Source: Treponema sp.
GTDB lineage: Bacteria; Spirochaetota; Spirochaetia; Treponematales; Breznakiellaceae
Direction: 5' to 3'
Assembly: GCA_020216655.1 (NCBI GenBank)
Contig: JAIWNU010000103.1
Coordinates: 1 to 10,000, forward strand
DNA: 10,000 nucleotides
A program made the position numbers and the translations under genes. Positions 7,757 through 10,000 of this stretch are shown here, piece by piece (positions within the stretch are counted from its first letter, which is position 1; every line of letters starts with the position of its first letter). The notes beneath the pieces were generated by a model, which saw only the letters and a program-made list of their open reading frames with translations, was not told where the DNA came from and ran no database searches.

Positions 7757-8035
7757 TTATGTTGAAGGGCGGACAATAAGACGCCGCCATTTTTTGTCTT
7801 TCAGCGAGGAAATAACTAATGTTCCTTCAACAGGATATTGAAAAATACGAATCCGGTCAAAGGCATCGGTAATCCGGTCTATATCGCGCTTTAACCGATC
7901 AAGGCTGGAAGGATGAAAAAGACCAGATTCCCACAAACCGCGCTGAATCTTTTCAAATCCATACTGGGCAAGTAAATCTGCCAATTCTCGAGCCCGTTCT
8001 TCCGACCCGGGATCCAAAGCCACCGATACAAACAT
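7757..8035 (-). CDS. Stand-alone Cas2-like (ferredoxin-fold) small protein
   Basis: The 92 residues read like a Cas2/VapD-family protein. A first strand MFVSVALD ends in an Asp at residue 8, where Cas2 has its conserved Asp. A helix follows at about 11-25 (SEERARELADLLAQY). Then comes GFEKIQRGLWESGL (26-39), close to the Cas2 pattern of Gly, four residues, Gln, Arg/Ser and an aromatic-acid pair. A second helix lies at about 43-56, a strand RIRIFQYP at about 61-68 and a final strand at about 83-88. There is no cas1, no other cas gene and no repeat array in the window, so a role in CRISPR adaptation is not supported here. Function is unknown; a nuclease, a toxin-like protein or a structural relative are all possible. 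The stop TAA overlaps the prfB ribosome binding site, so the two are likely coupled. The start is fixed by the first beta strand; no Shine-Dalgarno precedes it. Confidence 0.72.
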   Translation of the reverse strand: MFVSVALDPGSEERARELADLLAQYGFEKIQRGLWESGLFHPSSLDRLKRDIDRITDAFDRIRIFQYPVEGTLVISSLKDKKWRRLIVRPST

Positions 8036-8041
8036 ACCAGT

Positions 8042-8070
8042 AGCTTACGGAAAAGGGGCCGTTCTGTCAA
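8042..8070 (-). promoter_or_regulatory. Putative sigma-70-type promoter of the eight-gene operon
   Basis: On the minus strand a perfect -35 TTGACA (8070-8065) is followed by a 17-bp spacer and TAAGCT (8047-8042) as -10, which keeps the most conserved T, A and final T. Transcription would begin at about 8036-8035, at the first codon of the Cas2-like gene, so the transcript would have little or no leader. It is the only convincing promoter for the minus-strand cluster in the window. Predicted from sequence only. Confidence 0.55.
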
Positions 8071-8127
8071 ACCCGTATCTCAGAGCTGTTTACTTGTAAA
8101 AAAATAGCCGAAAATAAAACAATGGAG

Positions 8128-8133
8128 TATACT
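8128..8133 (+). promoter_or_regulatory. Possible -10 box of the divergent plus-strand gene
   Basis: TATACT matches the -10 consensus at five of six positions, but no good -35 is found 16-18 bp upstream. If it is used, transcription would begin near 8140, which would exclude the ATG at 8122 as start. It lies in the 104-bp divergent region (8036-8139), whose remaining sequence is AT-rich toward the plus-strand gene and holds no other clear signal. Confidence 0.3.
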
Positions 8134-8139
8134 GTTTCT

Positions 8140-9384
8140 ATGAAACATCTTGAAAAGGTTTTTCTGCTTATTTTAATAGCATTGTGTAAATTATATCCGG
8201 TCCTTGCAGAAGATGCGGCACCCTCTCTTCCCTTTGTTCGGCAGCTTACCGCTGCCGTTCAGGACAATGTAGTCCGTCTCCAATGGATTGATGCTCCCGA
8301 CAGTACTGGGCCCGTCACTATTTTCCGCAAAATTATCCCCGCCGGTTCCAGTACACCAAAGGATCTGGATACCGTGCAGGTTCCCCGAGGCGTTCAGTCC
8401 TATATTGAACCTATTGAATCCGATGGACTTCGGTCATATCTGGTGCTTGCAAGCGGATCTGATGGAAAACCATACATGGTTAGGATTCCCAATACGAACT
8501 ATGTAGAGTTGGATGTAAAGAAAACTAATCTTGTGCTTTCTCAATCCGATTCAAAGTACCAGAATATATCCTCTCTCAAAGCAGAAGTACAAAAGGATAG
8601 TATCCTGCTTTCTTTTACATTAAATGGTTCCGAAACCACATCAAGCCGGCCGCTTGTTTTGTATCGGAGTACCCAGCCCATACGGCATATACAGGATCTT
8701 CTTCAGGCAGTCATCGTTCAAGGGGGTATTACATCTAGTCCCTTTGTTGACTATCCAGTCCCAGATATTTCTTATTACTACGCATTAGTTTTCGAGGACG
8801 ATATTAAACAGGGGAAGTTAAATCTCGAAGCGGGAAAAAATACAACCCTGGTACCCGCTGAGGTTCCCGCTGGTTCGTTCCGTATCGGTCTTCCGGGTCC
8901 TCAGCAGAACATTCGTTCCATTCCGCTTCCCACACTTTCTATCTCAGCCGCGGTCCCCGGTGCAGATAATACGATTATTTTGCCACCGCTTGCTCTCCCG
9001 CTTAGCCCGGAGGCTCAAAAAGCTGTCGCCTCTTTGCCATTTCCAGAACCGCAAAAAATGGTCCTCAAAAAACCTCGTGCCTTTTCTCAGGATCTTAATG
9101 CCTCCGGAGGTGGAGAAGAATTTACCCTTCGCTCCATCGTACAGGGGCCTTTTGCAAACAGAGATTGGAATGGGGTCATTGACCATCTGGTGCGTTTTTT
9201 ATCTTTGCCAAGATCGTCTATTATAGAAGCCCGAGGCAGGTTCTATCTTGGTCAAGCATACTATATGACAGGGAAGTACCGCGAAGCCCTCTTTGAGTTT
9301 TTGCTTATGCAAAACACCTATCCTGCAGAGGCCCGCGAATGGATCCAAGCCATATTGCCGCTTCTGCAATCCAAGGGCATGTAA
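8140..9384 (+). CDS. Exported protein with FN3-like regions and C-terminal TPR-like segment
   Basis: I do not recognise a named family. I start it at ATG 8140 (414 residues), because this gives a normal signal peptide (MKHLEKVFLLILIALCKLYP, then VLA before EDAAP; SPase I-type site after VLA). The in-frame ATG at 8122 has no ribosome binding site; GGAG at 8124-8127 lies 12 nt before 8140, which is weak. Two fibronectin III-like beta regions follow. One spans about 43-125 (VVRLQWIDAPDSTGPVTIFR) and one about 150-250 (ILLSFTLNGSETTSSRPLVL), numbered from the longer start. A Pro-rich linker (about 255-320) leads to a TPR-like helix pair near 368-401 (ARGRFYLGQAYYMTGKYREA). The architecture suggests a periplasmic or outer-membrane-associated scaffold. 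It is transcribed away from the ftsY/lol operon and converges with the next gene, with 5 bp between stops. Confidence 0.82.
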   Translation: MKHLEKVFLLILIALCKLYPVLAEDAAPSLPFVRQLTAAVQDNVVRLQWIDAPDSTGPVTIFRKIIPAGSSTPKDLDTVQVPRGVQSYIEPIESDGLRSYLVLASGSDGKPYMVRIPNTNYVELDVKKTNLVLSQSDSKYQNISSLKAEVQKDSILLSFTLNGSETTSSRPLVLYRSTQPIRHIQDLLQAVIVQGGITSSPFVDYPVPDISYYYALVFEDDIKQGKLNLEAGKNTTLVPAEVPAGSFRIGLPGPQQNIRSIPLPTLSISAAVPGADNTIILPPLALPLSPEAQKAVASLPFPEPQKMVLKKPRAFSQDLNASGGGEEFTLRSIVQGPFANRDWNGVIDHLVRFLSLPRSSIIEARGRFYLGQAYYMTGKYREALFEFLLMQNTYPAEAREWIQAILPLLQSKGM

Positions 9385-9389
9385 TACTA

Positions 9390-10000
9390 CTAGCGGAGTG
9401 TCCTGAGAAGATACCTCAGCTCAGGATCTATGGATACATCCTGGGGTACAGATTGGCTTGCCCCTTTTTCAGGGATGGCGATTACCTCTTCGCCCTTGGT
9501 GATCTCGTCATAAAAGCCGGCTCTGGTGGCTGTTCCTTGGGAGACTAGTTCATCCACTTCATCGATAACCAGGGTTCCAATGACATCCTTTGGAGAATAT
9601 ACAAGACCAACCCCTTCGTTCCGTACCACAGAGCTGCCCTTTCGAATAATTTGATAGGTATTCGATTTGGCAACACCATCGGCTTTTCCTTTATCAATCA
9701 ATACAAGGTTTGCCTTTCTTTGCAGAATAAGGGCTCTAAAGGGCAAGGCAGCCTGCAATTGGGACACAATTTGGCGGCTCCCATTACGCAGCCGGTCCTG
9801 TCCGACCTTATATGCTGAAAAGGATGCGGCTCTAGATCCTGTTCTCCCGACATACATATCCGCTTGAATGGATAAGTCCCGATCCTGTTCCTTTACTGAA
9901 AGTATAAGAAAATAATCCGCTCCAGCCTCTCGGGCAGTTCTGTATGCAGATGAAAAACTGGCCTGCCGTATTTCTAAAGATATAACCGCAATATTGCCGT
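9390..10000 (-). CDS. Envelope-type protein with CsgG/TolB-like segment, 5' end cut by window
   Basis: The frame stays open from the right edge to TAG at 9392-9390, giving the last 202 residues; the N-terminus and start are outside the window. An ATG at 9857 is internal, since the frame and protein character continue upstream of it. The first visible part (IAVISLEIRQASFSSAYRTA, then AGADYFLILSVKEQD) looks like the alpha/beta pattern of CsgG- or TolB-N-like domains. Next comes a segment resembling C-terminal domains of FlgT-like proteins (ANLVLIDKGKADGVAKSNTY, where the lysine-GADG-type turn is followed by Val). The last 40 residues look disordered, ending PELRYLLRTLR. Family assignment is by pattern only and uncertain. 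It is convergent with the FN3/TPR gene. Confidence 0.72.
   Translation of the reverse strand, partial: GNIAVISLEIRQASFSSAYRTAREAGADYFLILSVKEQDRDLSIQADMYVGRTGSRAASFSAYKVGQDRLRNGSRQIVSQLQAALPFRALILQRKANLVLIDKGKADGVAKSNTYQIIRKGSSVVRNEGVGLVYSPKDVIGTLVIDEVDELVSQGTATRAGFYDEITKGEEVIAIPEKGASQSVPQDVSIDPELRYLLRTLR

Noticed and set aside
8046-8077. Inverted repeat TACGG/CCGTA in the divergent region as an operator
   Set aside because: Only 5 bp per arm with more than 20 bp between arms; expected by chance.
7757-8139. CRISPR array or leader next to the Cas2-like gene
   Set aside because: No repeated unit of 20-40 bases is present on either side; the flanks are prfB coding sequence and the FN3/TPR gene.

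Overview
The window looks like a stretch of a spirochaete chromosome, most likely from the Treponema/Spirochaeta group. This rests on base composition (moderately AT-rich), on PEGA-domain and FN3/TPR-type exported proteins beside housekeeping genes, and on the general style of the proteins. It is inference; no ribosomal RNA or other direct marker is present. There is no sign of a mobile element, tRNA, rRNA or CRISPR array.

From about 8035 down to position 1, eight genes lie on the minus strand, nearly all within 0-11 bp of each other or overlapping. They look like one long operon. In transcription order they are: a small Cas2-fold protein (8035-7757); prfB, peptide release factor 2, written in two frames and joined by a programmed +1 frameshift (7745-6626); an exported PEGA-domain protein with two C-terminal membrane segments (about 6660-5164); ftsY, the signal recognition particle receptor (about 5145-4255); an exported protein with YD/RHS-like repeats (4247-3219); and a LolC-LolD-LolE-type ABC transporter (3166-1853, 1863-1138, and 1141 running off the left edge). 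The operon therefore combines translation termination, co-translational targeting to the inner membrane, envelope proteins of unknown role and a lipoprotein-sorting-type transporter.

The 104 bp between 8036 and 8139 is the only real intergenic region and is a divergent promoter region. A perfect TTGACA box with a 17-bp spacer to TAAGCT points into the minus-strand operon and places the expected transcript start at the first codon of the Cas2-like gene. On the other side, a plus-strand gene (8140-9384) encodes an exported protein with two fibronectin III-like regions and a C-terminal TPR-like segment.

This gene ends 5 bp from the stop of a convergent minus-strand gene (9390 to the right edge, N-terminus missing). 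That gene encodes an envelope-type protein whose N-terminal visible part resembles a segment of the PEGA protein.

The most interesting points are the solitary Cas2-like protein coupled to prfB, its apparently leaderless promoter, and the textbook prfB frameshift site, which makes the prfB start look about 20 bases too short if only one reading frame is considered.
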